NCBI RefSeq assembly: GCF_006442545.2
Contig: NZ_CP083952.1
Span: 3,279,501-3,343,500, forward strand
Reading direction: 5' to 3'
From: Mesorhizobium sp. B2-1-8
Lineage (GTDB): Bacteria > Pseudomonadota > Alphaproteobacteria > Rhizobiales > Rhizobiaceae
Length of the DNA: 64,000 nt
Shown: positions 1-8,783 of the stretch, piece after piece
How positions within the stretch are numbered: the stretch's first letter is position 1
Layout: every line of letters starts with the position of its first letter
The notes under the pieces: generated by a model
The model's input: the letters and a program-made list of their open reading frames with translations, nothing else
What the model was told of the DNA's origin: nothing
Databases searched by the model: none
Made by a program: the position numbers and the translations under genes

Positions 1-38
1 TCTGGCTGCGTTCTGTCATGGCATGTCGCTCTGCTTAT

Positions 39-83
39 GCATGTCGTGGTCCCAAAACCGCCTTGCACTTTTGGGCGACATGC
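39..83. repeat. Palindromic intergenic repeat
   Basis: Imperfect palindrome with 8-base outer arms (GCATGTCG / CGACATGC) and an inner CCCAAAA / TTTTGGG pair. Motifs of this form are common between genes in rhizobial genomes. It lies outside the integrative element, upstream of the tRNA. Confidence 0.55.
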
Positions 84-253
84 CTTTGGCCTCCATATGG
101 CGATATCGGGCGCAAACGTCCAGTTCCGGATGCTCGTTGCAATCCTGTGGAACGTTATGCCAATTGCCTGACATTATTGCTCGCGACGCACTTGTTTCGC
201 CGGAAACGATTTGCTACACGCCGCGAGCCGGTCGGTTCCGGCTCCTACCACGT

Positions 254-338
254 GCGGTCGTGGCGGAATTGGTAGACGCGCAGCGTTGAGGTCGCTGTGG
301 GGCAACCCGTGGAAGTTCGAGTCTTCTCGACCGCACCA
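254..338 (+). tRNA. tRNA-Leu (GAG anticodon)
   Basis: An 85-nt type II tRNA. The 7-bp acceptor stem GCGGTCG/CGACCGC closes perfectly and a CCA end is encoded. The anticodon loop TTGAGGT gives anticodon GAG, and the long variable arm and the GTTCGAGTC T-arm are present. The gene sits 136 bases before an integrase that reads in the same direction, so its 3' half is the likely chromosomal attachment site. Confidence 0.95.
312..338 (+). other. Candidate attachment site (attL) in the tRNA-Leu 3' end
   Basis: Inferred from position: a tyrosine integrase gene begins just downstream of an intact tRNA 3' end. I did not find the matching direct repeat (attR) elsewhere in the window, so the other end of the element is probably outside it. 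Confidence 0.4.
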
Positions 339-377
339 TTGGCAAAATCGGTAAGTGGCTGATTTTAAAATAAAATA

Positions 378-398
378 GGCGGCTTTGCCGCCTTTTTT
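378..398 (+). terminator. Intrinsic terminator after tRNA-Leu
   Basis: GGCGGC-ttt-GCCGCC hairpin followed by six T residues. It ends tRNA transcription before the integrase. Confidence 0.75.
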
Positions 399-474
399 AT
401 TGACAGTTTGGCCAGATTTGCACTACAAATTGCACTGCACGTTACATCATCGGCAATCATGCCGGGTGTTCGAT

Positions 475-1833
475 ATGGCCAAGAAAATACCGTCCTCTTC
501 AAGCTCGCCAGACCCTGATCGATATCTAAAAAAACGCGCATCGAGATGGCATTACGTCCGACGTGTCCCGGCCCACGTCGCGGGCTTCGATCCGCGCGGA
601 ACAATCCAGATTTCACTGAAAACCTCCTCCCACGAAGTCGCCCGCATCAAGCGCGATGCCTTCGAGAAGGCCGACGATCTCTATTGGTCGGGACTCGCCG
701 ACGGACATCAGGCCGAATCCGTCGTGTCCGCTTACAATGCCGCGAGAACCCGTGCCCTGGCCCTTGGTTTCGAATACCTGTCATCCGCGAACCTTGCCGC
801 CAGCCGTTCGCTGGACGAGATCCTGCGACACGTCGAAAAAGCGAAAGGCTCAGGCGGGCGAGAGGCGCCCGCACTTCTTGGCGCGCATGAGAGGCCGGCG
901 CTTACCGTCCGGGAAGCCACGGAGTATTATTTCAACACTATGGCCGCCGACGAGGCGCGGGGCATGAGCGAATACCAATTCGCGTCCTGGAAAAAGGTGA
1001 AGAGATATGCGGCGGAAAGCTTCATATCGGTCGTCGACAACAAGCCACTTCTTGAGATCACACGGGCCGATGCCCAGAGGTATTACGAATTCTGGCTCGG
1101 CCGCGTGAAAGGCTCCAAAGGCGGGAAGCGCATGTCCTCAAACACCGCAAATCGTAGTTTCGGCAATATGCGGAAACTGTTCAAAACCTACGCGAACTGG
1201 CTCGCGCTCGATATCCGGAACCCTTTTGACGGTCTGTCGTTTCGCAACCGCAAGAGCGACCGGCGTGTGGTTCCTCCGTTCGAAGCCGAGTGGATAAAGA
1301 CCAAGTTCCTTGTGCCTGGCGCGTTTGGCCGTCTCAACGATGATGCCCGGCTCATTTTCCTCGCCTTGATCGAGACCGGCTGCCGGCCCTCCGAGATCTG
1401 CAATCTGAGACCAGAGAACATAAGGCTCAATCATCCGGTCCCCCATCTCGCCATCCGGTTTCAGCCGGACCGCCTGATCAAGACAGAGTCGAGCATTCGC
1501 GAAATTCCGCTTCTTGGTGTCTCGCTCGAAGCCATGAAGCGCGCGCCGAAGGGATTCCCTCGTTACAGTGACAAAGAGACCAACCTTTCGGCAACCCTCA
1601 TGAAGGGCCTCAGATCGGCAAAGCTGTTGCCCTCTGAGGAGCACAGTGTCTATTCGATCCGCCATTCTTTCGAAAAGCGAATGCAGGAAGCGGGGCTGGA
1701 TTACGATTTGAGGTGCCGGCTGATGGGACACGCCAATGACCGGCCGCAATACGGGGACGGCGGTTCGTTGGAATGGCGGCGCGATCAGCTCAAGAAAATC
1801 GTCCTACCCTTCGATCCTGCGATCCTTGCATAG
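475..1833 (+). CDS. Tyrosine-type site-specific integrase
   Basis: Phage/ICE integrase of 452 residues that would recombine the element at the neighbouring tRNA-Leu. The C-terminal catalytic domain shows the first arginine in ETGCRPSEICNL, the His/Arg box in YSIRHSFEKRM, then LMGH and a tyrosine in RPQYGDGG spaced as expected for the nucleophile. The N-terminal half is the usual SAM-like DNA-binding part. I chose ATG 475 (MAKKIPSS); the open frame extends 30 codons further upstream, but that part is poor in coding character and overlaps the terminator region. No excisionase-like gene lies next to it; the nearest AlpA-like gene is at 26.8 kb. Confidence 0.9.
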   Translation: MAKKIPSSSSSPDPDRYLKKRASRWHYVRRVPAHVAGFDPRGTIQISLKTSSHEVARIKRDAFEKADDLYWSGLADGHQAESVVSAYNAARTRALALGFEYLSSANLAASRSLDEILRHVEKAKGSGGREAPALLGAHERPALTVREATEYYFNTMAADEARGMSEYQFASWKKVKRYAAESFISVVDNKPLLEITRADAQRYYEFWLGRVKGSKGGKRMSSNTANRSFGNMRKLFKTYANWLALDIRNPFDGLSFRNRKSDRRVVPPFEAEWIKTKFLVPGAFGRLNDDARLIFLALIETGCRPSEICNLRPENIRLNHPVPHLAIRFQPDRLIKTESSIREIPLLGVSLEAMKRAPKGFPRYSDKETNLSATLMKGLRSAKLLPSEEHSVYSIRHSFEKRMQEAGLDYDLRCRLMGHANDRPQYGDGGSLEWRRDQLKKIVLPFDPAILA

Positions 1834-1841
1834 GCGGACGA

Positions 1842-2222
1842 CTAAATCCGACCCTTGGCAGCACGCAGGCGATCTGCCCGGGACGCCAATTGCTCTCGCT
1901 CGTGCTCCAGGCGCTCGAAAATCGGCCAATAGCTTTCGCCTTCTGGCCGTGTCTCGATCAAATGGGCAACATAGGCGAGGGCCTTTTCGACCCGTGGAAG
2001 AAAAAGGACTTTTGCATCACTGCGTTTCCGATCTCCCCAGCAGTCCTCCACCTGGTCACTGGTATGAGATTGAAAGCCGATGTCGACAGGCCGAGCGGCA
2101 TCTGAGGCAAGGCGACCCTCATTCTCAACACGGTTTCTCCAACGGCGAGGGCCGCGGCGTTCGTTTGTTGCGGCTCCGGTAGGCTTGCTGTTTCGAGAAT
2201 GATCTATTTCCAATTTGGGCAT
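1842..2222 (-). CDS. Hypothetical protein, convergent with the integrase
   Basis: A 126-residue soluble protein starting MPKLEIDH (start at 2222) and ending only 8 bases from the integrase stop. The C-terminal half (residues about 75-126) is charged and helical, with ERLEHEREQLASRADRLR suggesting a short coiled coil. There is no recognised domain. Codon use and the tight convergence with the integrase support a real gene, but the family is unknown to me. Confidence 0.55.
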   Translation of the reverse strand: MPKLEIDHSRNSKPTGAATNERRGPRRWRNRVENEGRLASDAARPVDIGFQSHTSDQVEDCWGDRKRSDAKVLFLPRVEKALAYVAHLIETRPEGESYWPIFERLEHEREQLASRADRLRAAKGRI

Positions 2223-2547
2223 CGTGCAGTCCGCGAAATTTGACGTGCGGGCGCTGGCCTGCTCGCGGACAGGAGGATGCTTCGGCAAGGTGCTTGTTGG
2301 AAGTTTTCGATCTGACCGATCGCACAAAAGGATGCTGCGGCGTAAGAACGGGCTGGGGAGTCCGAAAGGGGTATGGTTTCTTCACGGTCGATGCCGAATT
2401 TACGGGGGCGGCGCGAAGATGAACGGCATATTGCGCGATATTCGCTTGAGTTCGGTTCACGAGAGCCCGGCCGGCTTTGGCGGATGCGCCCAGATATGGG
2501 TATTTACGGCCATCTATTGGGTGCCGGCTGAGGCATAGGTAAGATTG
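2223..2547. other. Non-coding stretch before fic
   Basis: Only short overlapping open frames with no homology I recognise. It probably holds the promoters of the leftward hypothetical gene and of the fic gene. Confidence 0.4.
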
Positions 2548-2602
2548 CTATAGCTCACATTGTTCGCTATCATGAGTTATAGAAAGGCGCTCTATAGCTC
2601 AT
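2548..2602 (+). promoter_or_regulatory. Triplicated operator-like motif overlapping the fic start
   Basis: CTATAGCTCA at 2548-2557, the inverse ATGAGTTATAG at 2572-2582, and CTATAGCTCAT at 2592-2602. The last copy includes the ATG of fic. The two direct copies are 44 bases apart, about four helical turns. The layout suggests autorepression, possibly by the C-terminal winged-helix-like part of the Fic protein itself. Confidence 0.55.
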
Positions 2603-3716
2603 GGCATGGAATTGGGAGCAGGCCGACTGGCCGCATTTTACCTACGACAAGATGGCATTGGACCCGCTGGAAAGCGAGTTCCTATTGCGATCGGGCGAGT
2701 TCCTCGGCGTCTTTCGTCACGTCGGTTCCGAGGATCGCGATCAGATCCGCATCGAGCTTATCAGCGAAGAGGCTTTGAAGACATCCGCCATCGAAGGAGA
2801 ATATCTCAACCGCGAGAGCCTGCAATCGTCCTTACGCCAGCAACTTGGGCTTGGAGCTGAAAACAGACGCATTCCGCCAGCGGAGCGAGGCGTCTCCGAA
2901 ATGATGGCCGATGTGTACTTGCATTTTGCGGAACCGCTTTCTCATCGCACCCTCTACGCCTGGCACAAGATGGTGATGTCGGCCGAACGGCGCATTGAGA
3001 CAATCGGCAATTACCGCCAGCATGCCGATCCGATGCAGATCGTCTCCAATCGGCTGGACAAGCCCAAAGTGCATTTCGAGGCGCCGCCCTCATCGCGCGT
3101 GAAGGCCGAAATGGATGCTTTTACCATCTGGTTCAACAATACTGCGCCCAAAGGCAAGGCTCCGCTTCCCGCGCTGACGCGCGCCGGTATCGCGCATCTC
3201 TATTTTGAGAGCATCCATCCGTTCGAAGACGGCAACGGCCGCATAGGGCGTGCCCTTTGCGAAAAGGCGCTGGCGCAAAATCTGGGCGAGCCGAGCCTAA
3301 TAACGCTGGCCTATACAATCGAGCGTCATCGCAAGGCCTACTACGACAGCCTGGAAGCCAGCAACAAGAGCAACGCGATTACCGACTGGCTGCTCTACTT
3401 CGCCAACACGATCCTTGAAGCGCAGCGCGTAACGCTTGCTCGTGTCGAATTCTCCGTCGCCAAGGCCAAGTTCTACGAGCGCCATCGGGGTCAGTTCAAC
3501 GAGCGCCAGGAGAAGGTGATCGATCGAATGTTCCGTGAAGGTATCGATGGCTTCAAGGGTGGTCTCAGCGCCGAGAATTACATCGCCGTCACCCAGGCGT
3601 CGCGCGCCACGGCGACAAGGGACCTGCAGGATCTGGTTGCCAAGGGTGCGCTGACAAGAGCTGGTGAACTCCGACACACACGTTACACGCTGAATATTCG
3701 CGACGATCGTGCGTGA
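2601..3716 (+). CDS. Fic family protein (class II, DUF4172 N-terminus)
   Basis: A 371-residue Fic-domain enzyme; the family transfers AMP or other nucleotide moieties to target proteins. The N-terminus (WNWEQADWPHF) is DUF4172-like. The segment TSAIEG near residue 57 fits the inhibitory motif [S/T]xxxE[G/N] of class II Fic proteins. The catalytic loop HPFEDGNGRIGR is complete near residue 205, so activity is plausible. The C-terminal 80 residues look like a helix-turn-helix (ASRATATRDLQDLVAKGAL). The start ATG lies inside an operator-like repeat. No partner antitoxin is needed, since the inhibitory helix is internal. It could act as a regulator, a toxin or a housekeeping AMPylase. Confidence 0.9.
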   Translation: MAWNWEQADWPHFTYDKMALDPLESEFLLRSGEFLGVFRHVGSEDRDQIRIELISEEALKTSAIEGEYLNRESLQSSLRQQLGLGAENRRIPPAERGVSEMMADVYLHFAEPLSHRTLYAWHKMVMSAERRIETIGNYRQHADPMQIVSNRLDKPKVHFEAPPSSRVKAEMDAFTIWFNNTAPKGKAPLPALTRAGIAHLYFESIHPFEDGNGRIGRALCEKALAQNLGEPSLITLAYTIERHRKAYYDSLEASNKSNAITDWLLYFANTILEAQRVTLARVEFSVAKAKFYERHRGQFNERQEKVIDRMFREGIDGFKGGLSAENYIAVTQASRATATRDLQDLVAKGALTRAGELRHTRYTLNIRDDRA

Positions 3717-3829
3717 ATTCCATCAGCGAACCAAGGGACAGGCTGTTAAACAGCCGGTCTCAGTATTGGTGAGTGGCGGGCTACCAAGCAGGAGGCCGGT
3801 AGACATCCGTTGATATCTGAAAGCTCGCT

Positions 3830-4153
3830 TTGGCGAACCGAACGGTTTTCAAAACTTCCCGCGCAAGGACGAAAGCGATAACTGGATACATTGGGACTAC
3901 AGCCTCAAGGCCGGTGAGACCCGACGTGTATATCTCCGGCATGTCGCGCGAGATTCATATCACGGTCGGCGAGGCGCTCACGCCCCAGCAATGGCGGGAC
4001 CTGATTGTCGGTGTCAGAACGGATTATGCGAGGATCGGTCCGCAGAAATCCGCCGTACTACAGAGCCTGGAAAAATTCGTCATTTTCCAGAACAAGTTTG
4101 GCGCGGGATGTCGGCATGCACCGCGACCTCGTAGCCGGCCAAGTCATGGTTGA
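3830..4153 (+). pseudogene. Decayed open frame of unknown family
   Basis: Two frames look protein-like in succession: one around 3845-3930 (DESDNWIHWDYSLKAGETRR) and this one from about 3930 (REIHITVGEALTPQQWRDL). That suggests a gene broken by a frameshift near 3930. I recognise neither part. Confidence 0.25.
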
Positions 4154-4208
4154 CGAAGAAACCCCGTAGCGTAGCCGAATGCAGTGCGGCGGCGGGTGCG
4201 GTCACGTT

Positions 4209-4349
4209 TCAGCCTCGCGGGGAAGCCTGCTCGAGTTGTTGATATTCTTCGTCCGTCAGCGTGATCGCGGCGGCTGCCACGTTTTCCTCAAGATGAGAGA
4301 CGCGGCTGGTGCCTGGGATCGGCAGCATGACCGGGCTACGCTTCAGGAA
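4209..4349 (-). pseudogene. Aldo/keto reductase C-terminal remnant
   Basis: The last 46 codons read like the end of an aldo/keto reductase: [17 protein letters not shown] is the typical NADPH phosphate-binding segment and [11 protein letters not shown] the usual final helix. The catalytic barrel is missing upstream, where the frame continues into unrelated sequence. Confidence 0.65.
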
Positions 4350-4779
4350 GAGATTTCGATGCGCTGTTGAGCCATGGCGGATCCGGCCGTTCCAACCGTG
4401 ATGGCGGCAGTGCTCATCCATAACTTCAGCATGCCATCTCCATTTCTGATACGAGGACGGCGCCAGTGCTGCGGACACCGGCGCCATCAGCTTTTGCTAC
4501 GCGAGGTGCTGTTCGAAGAACGAAATCTCGCCCGCGCTTGGCGCGTGAAGCCCGGCGACCCCCGCTGTTGGACACGATAGTGGGTTTGAAGTGGTAGCGG
4601 GAGACCGCTACATCGTAAGACCCACTATTGACGGGGCGTTCTTTTGCTATCGTCGGCATGCAGGTCGTGGGCCGACAAAGGCCCGGACAGTGTCGCTGCG
4701 CACCTGACGGGTGCGCATACACCGGCAACGCTTACCCCGACAGCCTTATCCAGTGCATCAAGCTGAGTGGCAGGTGCCA
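4350..4779. other. Degraded stretch between reductase remnant and LysR gene
   Basis: No open frame here looks like a real protein. It is probably the eroded remainder of the reductase gene and neighbouring DNA. Confidence 0.35.
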
Positions 4780-5688
4780 TCATGACACGTCATACTGCTG
4801 CGCCAGCGAGTCGGAAAGCTGGTCGGCGAAACGGGCAGCGGCCACCGGCAGGGTGCGGCCCTTGAGTTGGCCGACATAGAGCATGCCAGCGGGCACGTCG
4901 CGCGGGTCGAGCGGCCGGGAGATCATGTCACCGGTCATCGTCTGGTGGGACAGGCCAATTGGGAAATGGAAGGTGATGATATCCTCCGAGATAGCGTGGT
5001 TGCGCAGGAATTCGAAGCTGTCCGATTGAATCACCGGCTCCAGCTGCAGCGATGACGATTGCGCCCCGATGTCGAGCAGGTAGCGCACGCCGTAACTTGA
5101 TGTGGGAAGCGCGATTGGATAGTCGAGGCAAGCGCGCAAGCGCACCGTCTCGTGAGAAGCCAGCGGATGATCGGGCCGCATAACCGCATGCACCGGCTGG
5201 TGCACCCGCATCAGCGTCATGAAAGCAGCCAGCCGGGTTGGCTCGTAGACGATGGCGATGTCGGCCGTGTGATCGACCAAGGCACGCTCGGCCTCCTCCC
5301 GGTCGCGCAGGTGCACTCCGAAGGTCACATTCGGATGTTCCTTGCGGTAGAGTGAGATCTGCATCGGCAAATGGTAGGGCAATAGCGCCTGGCTGCAGGC
5401 GATCGCCACATGGCCGCGCCGGGCGCCAGCAAGGTCTGCAATCTGCGATTTCACGTGCTCCATATCGGATAACTGGTTGCGCATGTGCTGCACTAGAAGT
5501 TCGCCGGCGCTGGACAATCGCACGCCGTGAGGCAGTCGCTCGAAAATCGCAACGCCGAGTTCGGCCTCCATCGCCAATATACGCCGGTTGAGCGCCGTCG
5601 AGGTTATGGCGAGCAATTCCGCGGCGGCGCGGATCGAACCGGTCTTGGCCACCACATCGATATGGTGAGCGGAGTTCAGGTAACGCAT
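4780..5688 (-). CDS. LysR-family transcriptional regulator
   Basis: 302 residues from ATG 5688 (MRYLNSAHHI). Residues 1-60 form the LysR winged helix (TGSIRAAAELLAITSTALNR, then LGVAIFERLPHGVRLSSAGE); the rest is the periplasmic-binding-type effector domain. The frame is open for 54 more codons upstream, but LysR proteins start at this methionine. The target is unclear: the gene it would have controlled divergently is gone, replaced by a transposase relic at 6.2 kb. Confidence 0.88.
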   Translation of the reverse strand: MRYLNSAHHIDVVAKTGSIRAAAELLAITSTALNRRILAMEAELGVAIFERLPHGVRLSSAGELLVQHMRNQLSDMEHVKSQIADLAGARRGHVAIACSQALLPYHLPMQISLYRKEHPNVTFGVHLRDREEAERALVDHTADIAIVYEPTRLAAFMTLMRVHQPVHAVMRPDHPLASHETVRLRACLDYPIALPTSSYGVRYLLDIGAQSSSLQLEPVIQSDSFEFLRNHAISEDIITFHFPIGLSHQTMTGDMISRPLDPRDVPAGMLYVGQLKGRTLPVAAARFADQLSDSLAQQYDVS

Positions 5689-6165
5689 CGGCAGCCCCCG
5701 GCACCACCGCTGCAATTCTTGCAGCAGGCTGAACAAAACATAGCACAAGACAGCAGCACCGTCATCGACATAATTAAACCTGTCGACATATGAGTGAAGA
5801 AGTATGTTCAAGCGACATTGATCATTCAGAATCAACGAAAGGTGTGGCAATGGATTTGTTCCAGTTCTTCCAGTAACTTGTTAAATCAAAATGAGTAACC
5901 ATGCGCTGCATATCAATTGTAAGCTTGGCATCTCTCGATCTTGTTGCCTTGCAAATGTATCGGCGATTGCCTCCGAACAATGAGGCGACGTGACCGCGTG
6001 ATCGGGTCTACCAGGTCATACTAGTCAATGTGGTGTGACCTCCAAGGTTAGCATCGATGAAGGTGTCTAGCGGATGTCGGCGAGAAAGCCGCGGTTCTTT
6101 GGCGCGGCAATAACGATCCGCTAGTAAAGAAAAACTCGACATTTGAAATCTATTGTGCGGAATTC
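5689..6165. other. Non-coding stretch upstream of the LysR gene
   Basis: Relatively AT-rich with no convincing open frame. It probably contains the LysR promoter; no further structure stood out. Confidence 0.4.
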
Positions 6166-6252
6166 TTGTTGGGCGTTAGTGCGCGGGTCGCGCGTATGCG
6201 CGCCGAACGTACCGTCACTTTTTCGCCCGCTGACCGCTGCCGCCTTCTAGCT
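6166..6252 (+). pseudogene. IS630-family transposase N-terminal remnant
   Basis: About 28 codons (GVSARVARMRAERTVTFSPADR...LLAVV) match the start of rhizobial IS630 transposases as I know them; the expected continuation into the helix-turn-helix is lost. Identification is from recall of the family, not an alignment. Confidence 0.45.
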
Positions 6253-6364
6253 GTGGTCATATGGCATAAGGTCCTTGAACAGAGCTTGGTTACGCCAAAT
6301 GTCATGTTTCTATTTCTGGAGCAACCGAACCGTAGACGCCACTTCAACCTGAAGGAATGACTAG

Positions 6365-6607
6365 ATGACGTCGACCACCTCTTCCAGACTTACCTTCCTT
6401 GTATTCACCGCCGGATGCATCGCATTGGCGTTACTCTTCCACTACGCACCGGCTGGGGATTTTCCCTCGAAATATGCCAGGACCGCCCCGGCGGCGCTGG
6501 CCGCGCAACCGACGCGCATAGAAATCGACAACGAGGCGCACGCAATCCGCTTCTACATCGACGGCAACCAGGTCGCCGTGCTCGACGAGTCTGGTTTCAA
6601 ACCATGA
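6365..6607 (+). CDS. Small exported or membrane-anchored protein
   Basis: 80 residues. Residues 9-27 are hydrophobic ([19 protein letters not shown]), a signal anchor or signal peptide. The mature part [19 protein letters not shown] looks like a compact beta domain. An AAGGA ribosome site lies 8 bases before ATG 6365. The stop overlaps a downstream ATG (ATGA at 6604). Function unknown. Confidence 0.5.
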   Translation: MTSTTSSRLTFLVFTAGCIALALLFHYAPAGDFPSKYARTAPAALAAQPTRIEIDNEAHAIRFYIDGNQVAVLDESGFKP

Positions 6608-6954
6608 GGCCACAGAGCCAGGAGAGCAAAACCGTCGGGAAATTTGTCGTGCTTGCCCTGTCGCAAACGGCGGAGGCCCAGAAGAAAGTCCCGGTGACGC
6701 AGGACGTTGCCGCCAAGGCCGAGCAGGCCAAGCCGCCGCTGGACAACATGGCCACTGGCGGGGTCAAGCCCGCGGCGCAGGCAAATGTGCCGGGCCACCG
6801 ACGGGAACCAAGCATGGTCGCCAGAAATTCATCCGTCAGGTTGAAGTCGTCAACGTCGATAACAAGGAGGGCGCCCGCCCTCCGCGAACCCATGCTCGCG
6901 GCAAACGCGATCGAAAAACCTGCTTCAGCAGTTTCATATCGTCCGCATAGGTAA
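6604..6954 (+). CDS. Possible second gene, probably frameshifted
   Basis: Overlaps the previous stop by ATGA, which suggests translational coupling. The product (from [12 protein letters not shown]) has an Ala/Lys/Gln-rich middle with no known domain. From about 6805 a different frame ([20 protein letters not shown]) looks more protein-like, so a frameshift around 6800 is likely and the annotated C-terminus may be wrong. Confidence 0.25.
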   Translation: MRPQSQESKTVGKFVVLALSQTAEAQKKVPVTQDVAAKAEQAKPPLDNMATGGVKPAAQANVPGHRREPSMVARNSSVRLKSSTSITRRAPALREPMLAANAIEKPASAVSYRPHR

Positions 6955-7359
6955 TGCCGCTGTGGGAAATGAAAGGGCCTTTCAAGGCTCCTCCCTTGGT
7001 CGGGGTGGAAGCACGTTCGTCGCTCACAGCCGCCGATGGGGAGGCATAAGCGCCTTGTCAGGCCATGTTGTGTTCGGTCGAAGCTGAAGAACCCGCCCGA
7101 CTGGCCGGGAGGGCCTGTCGCCTGAGCGCCTTTCACCCTGTGGGCGAGCCGGAGGAAAACGGATGTCGATGGCATCGGTTCCTTTGATCCGACTGCACTT
7201 GCCGTCGTCGTTATCGGAAACAGGTTCCCGGCAGGTTTCGGGGCTGCCATCCGGTCTTGACGCTGAAGGCCGACCTTCACATATTTCTTCGCAGGTCGTC
7301 GCCGCTTGTTGGGACGACCATCATAATCACCAGAAATCGTTCAAAAATTGGAGGTTTCT

Positions 7360-7665
7360 ATGAGCGAGAAGACATTCGAGAGCCCCGTATTCGTGAGAGC
7401 CGCGGAAGGTCTCATTCGGGAAATAGCCTGCCTTGAGGATGCCTTCGACTTCCTTGATGAATGGCCTTCGCACCGGCGTGGCGTGATCTACGAGACTGCG
7501 AAGCGGGCGTGCTGCCGGGCCTTCGACGGCAGTGTGCCGTTGAAAGTCGCCCGCGACGCGTTCGCTGGCTTTGCCCGTTCGGTGAAAATCCTCGAGGATG
7601 TCGCCACGGCGATACCTTGGATGGCCGGCGCGAAGACGGGCCGGACCGGCGGCTTTGCCGCCTGA
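7360..7665 (+). CDS. DUF982 domain protein
   Basis: 101 residues from ATG 7360, preceded by GGAGG. Small alphaproteobacterial DUF982 protein, recognised by the W...R...Y..A...C pattern (DEWPSHRRGVIYETAKRACCRA) and the AR.AF..F segment. The function of the family is not established. A second DUF982 gene follows 20 bases later, so the pair is probably one transcript. Confidence 0.75.
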   Translation: MSEKTFESPVFVRAAEGLIREIACLEDAFDFLDEWPSHRRGVIYETAKRACCRAFDGSVPLKVARDAFAGFARSVKILEDVATAIPWMAGAKTGRTGGFAA

Positions 7666-7685
7666 CCGTTCGGAGGGAGGAAAAG

Positions 7686-7964
7686 ATGCTTTCCCAACCT
7701 TTCGAAAAGCCCGTTCGCGTTTGGGTCGGGCTTGGTTTTCCGCGGCAGCTCAACTCAGTTGTCGATGCATACCAGTTCGTCGCGGATTGGCGTGGCAACA
7801 GTCCTGAGCAAAAGGCGGCGATCCGCGCCTGCAAAGCTGCGCTGGCCGGCGACATCGACGCAGAGACCGCGCGCGGTATTCTCGTGCAGTTCGCCAGGAG
7901 GAAGGACATCTTGGTAGAAGACGGAATGATGCCTCCAACCACACAGAAACCGTTGCATGTCTGA
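7686..7964 (+). CDS. DUF982 domain protein (second copy)
   Basis: 92 residues from ATG 7686 with GGAGGGAGG upstream. It follows the DUF982 pattern (VADWRGNSPEQKAAIRACKAAL, ETARGILVQFA) but is clearly diverged from the gene before it, so this is an old tandem duplication. A hairpin 15 bases after the stop may end the transcript. Confidence 0.75.
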   Translation: MLSQPFEKPVRVWVGLGFPRQLNSVVDAYQFVADWRGNSPEQKAAIRACKAALAGDIDAETARGILVQFARRKDILVEDGMMPPTTQKPLHV

Positions 7965-7979
7965 TCAGCAATCGATCTC

Positions 7980-8007
7980 GGGGCGACGGCCATTTGGCCG
8001 CCGCCCC
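7980..8007 (+). terminator. Hairpin after the DUF982 pair
   Basis: GGGGCGaCGGCC-attt-GGCCGcCGCCCC, a strong GC stem without a T-tract. It could be a terminator or an mRNA-stabilising hairpin. Confidence 0.45.
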
Positions 8008-8149
8008 GCATCGCCAGCCGAAGCGCGCTCCAATCCGTGGCGCAGCACAGTCTTCGAGATCGATATCTATCCCCCTGGCATTCCAGCCAGGATCTTTCCG
8101 GGCGGACTAAGCAGACTGCCTTTTAGGTCTTGAACGGCTAAATCGCCTA

Positions 8150-8238
8150 ACTAAATCCTAAGATGCCGGAGGCCCATCTCGGGACCGGCATTTCGAACGG
8201 CAACCTTATACCCATGTTGCTCAAAGGAGGATGTGGCT
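8150..8238 (+). promoter_or_regulatory. ROSE-like RNA thermometer in the hsp20 leader
   Basis: The leader ends TTGCTCAAAGGAGGATGTGG then CTATG. ROSE thermometers of rhizobial small heat-shock genes carry the same arrangement: a U(U/C)GCU segment just 5' of and pairing with the Shine-Dalgarno, at the same distance from ATG. An upstream GC-rich hairpin (GCCGGAG...) fits the other ROSE stems. The fold was judged by eye. Confidence 0.65.
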
Positions 8239-8715
8239 ATGAGAAACACTTTCGACTTCACCCCCCTGTTCCGGTCGGGCGTTGGCTTCGACCGAATGTT
8301 GAACGCGCTTGAGGCCGCGAGCCGTGTAGAGACGGTCGACAACTGGCCCCCTTACGATATCGCCAAAAATGGCGAGGACGACTACCGCATCACCATGGCG
8401 GTGGCCGGCTTCTCGCAGGATGAGTTGGACATCACGCAGGAGCAGAACATACTCATGGTGTCCGGCCAGAAGGCGGCGGAGGACAATGCCGAATACCTGC
8501 ATCACGGCATTGCCGAGAGGGCCTTCCGTAGGCGTTTCGAACTGGCCGATCATGTCAAGGTCCTGAACGCCAGTCTGGTCAACGGTCTTCTGACGATCGA
8601 TCTCAAGCGCGAGATTCCCGAAGAGATGAAGCCGCGCCGGATCGAGATCGGCAGCGCCAAGGCAAAGCCGAAAGCCGAGGCAAAGCAGATCGAGGCCAAC
8701 AAGCAGGCCGCCTGA
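8239..8715 (+). CDS. Small heat shock protein (Hsp20), class A type
   Basis: 158-residue alpha-crystallin chaperone that would hold unfolding proteins under heat. The N-terminus RNTFDFTPLFRSGVGFDRML is typical of rhizobial IbpA-like proteins; the alpha-crystallin domain spans about residues 35-130 (YDIAKNGEDDYRITMAVAGF through LLTIDLKREIPEEMKPRRI). I prefer ATG 8239 over GTG 8233 because GGAGG at 8226-8230 is 8 bases from it and relatives start there. A ROSE-like leader controls it. A second hsp20 follows 68 bases downstream. Confidence 0.9.
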   Translation: MRNTFDFTPLFRSGVGFDRMLNALEAASRVETVDNWPPYDIAKNGEDDYRITMAVAGFSQDELDITQEQNILMVSGQKAAEDNAEYLHHGIAERAFRRRFELADHVKVLNASLVNGLLTIDLKREIPEEMKPRRIEIGSAKAKPKAEAKQIEANKQAA

Positions 8716-8783
8716 CGCTGCCCGGTGACCCGACCGGGACAAGGCGCCGGACGGTGTCATGAACGAACAGAAGGAGATGAACT

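Noticed and set aside
6597..7280. A 227-codon minus-strand frame
   Set aside because: Composition is Arg/Ser/Gly-rich without a domain and it overlaps small plus-strand frames; neither strand is convincing, so I left it out.
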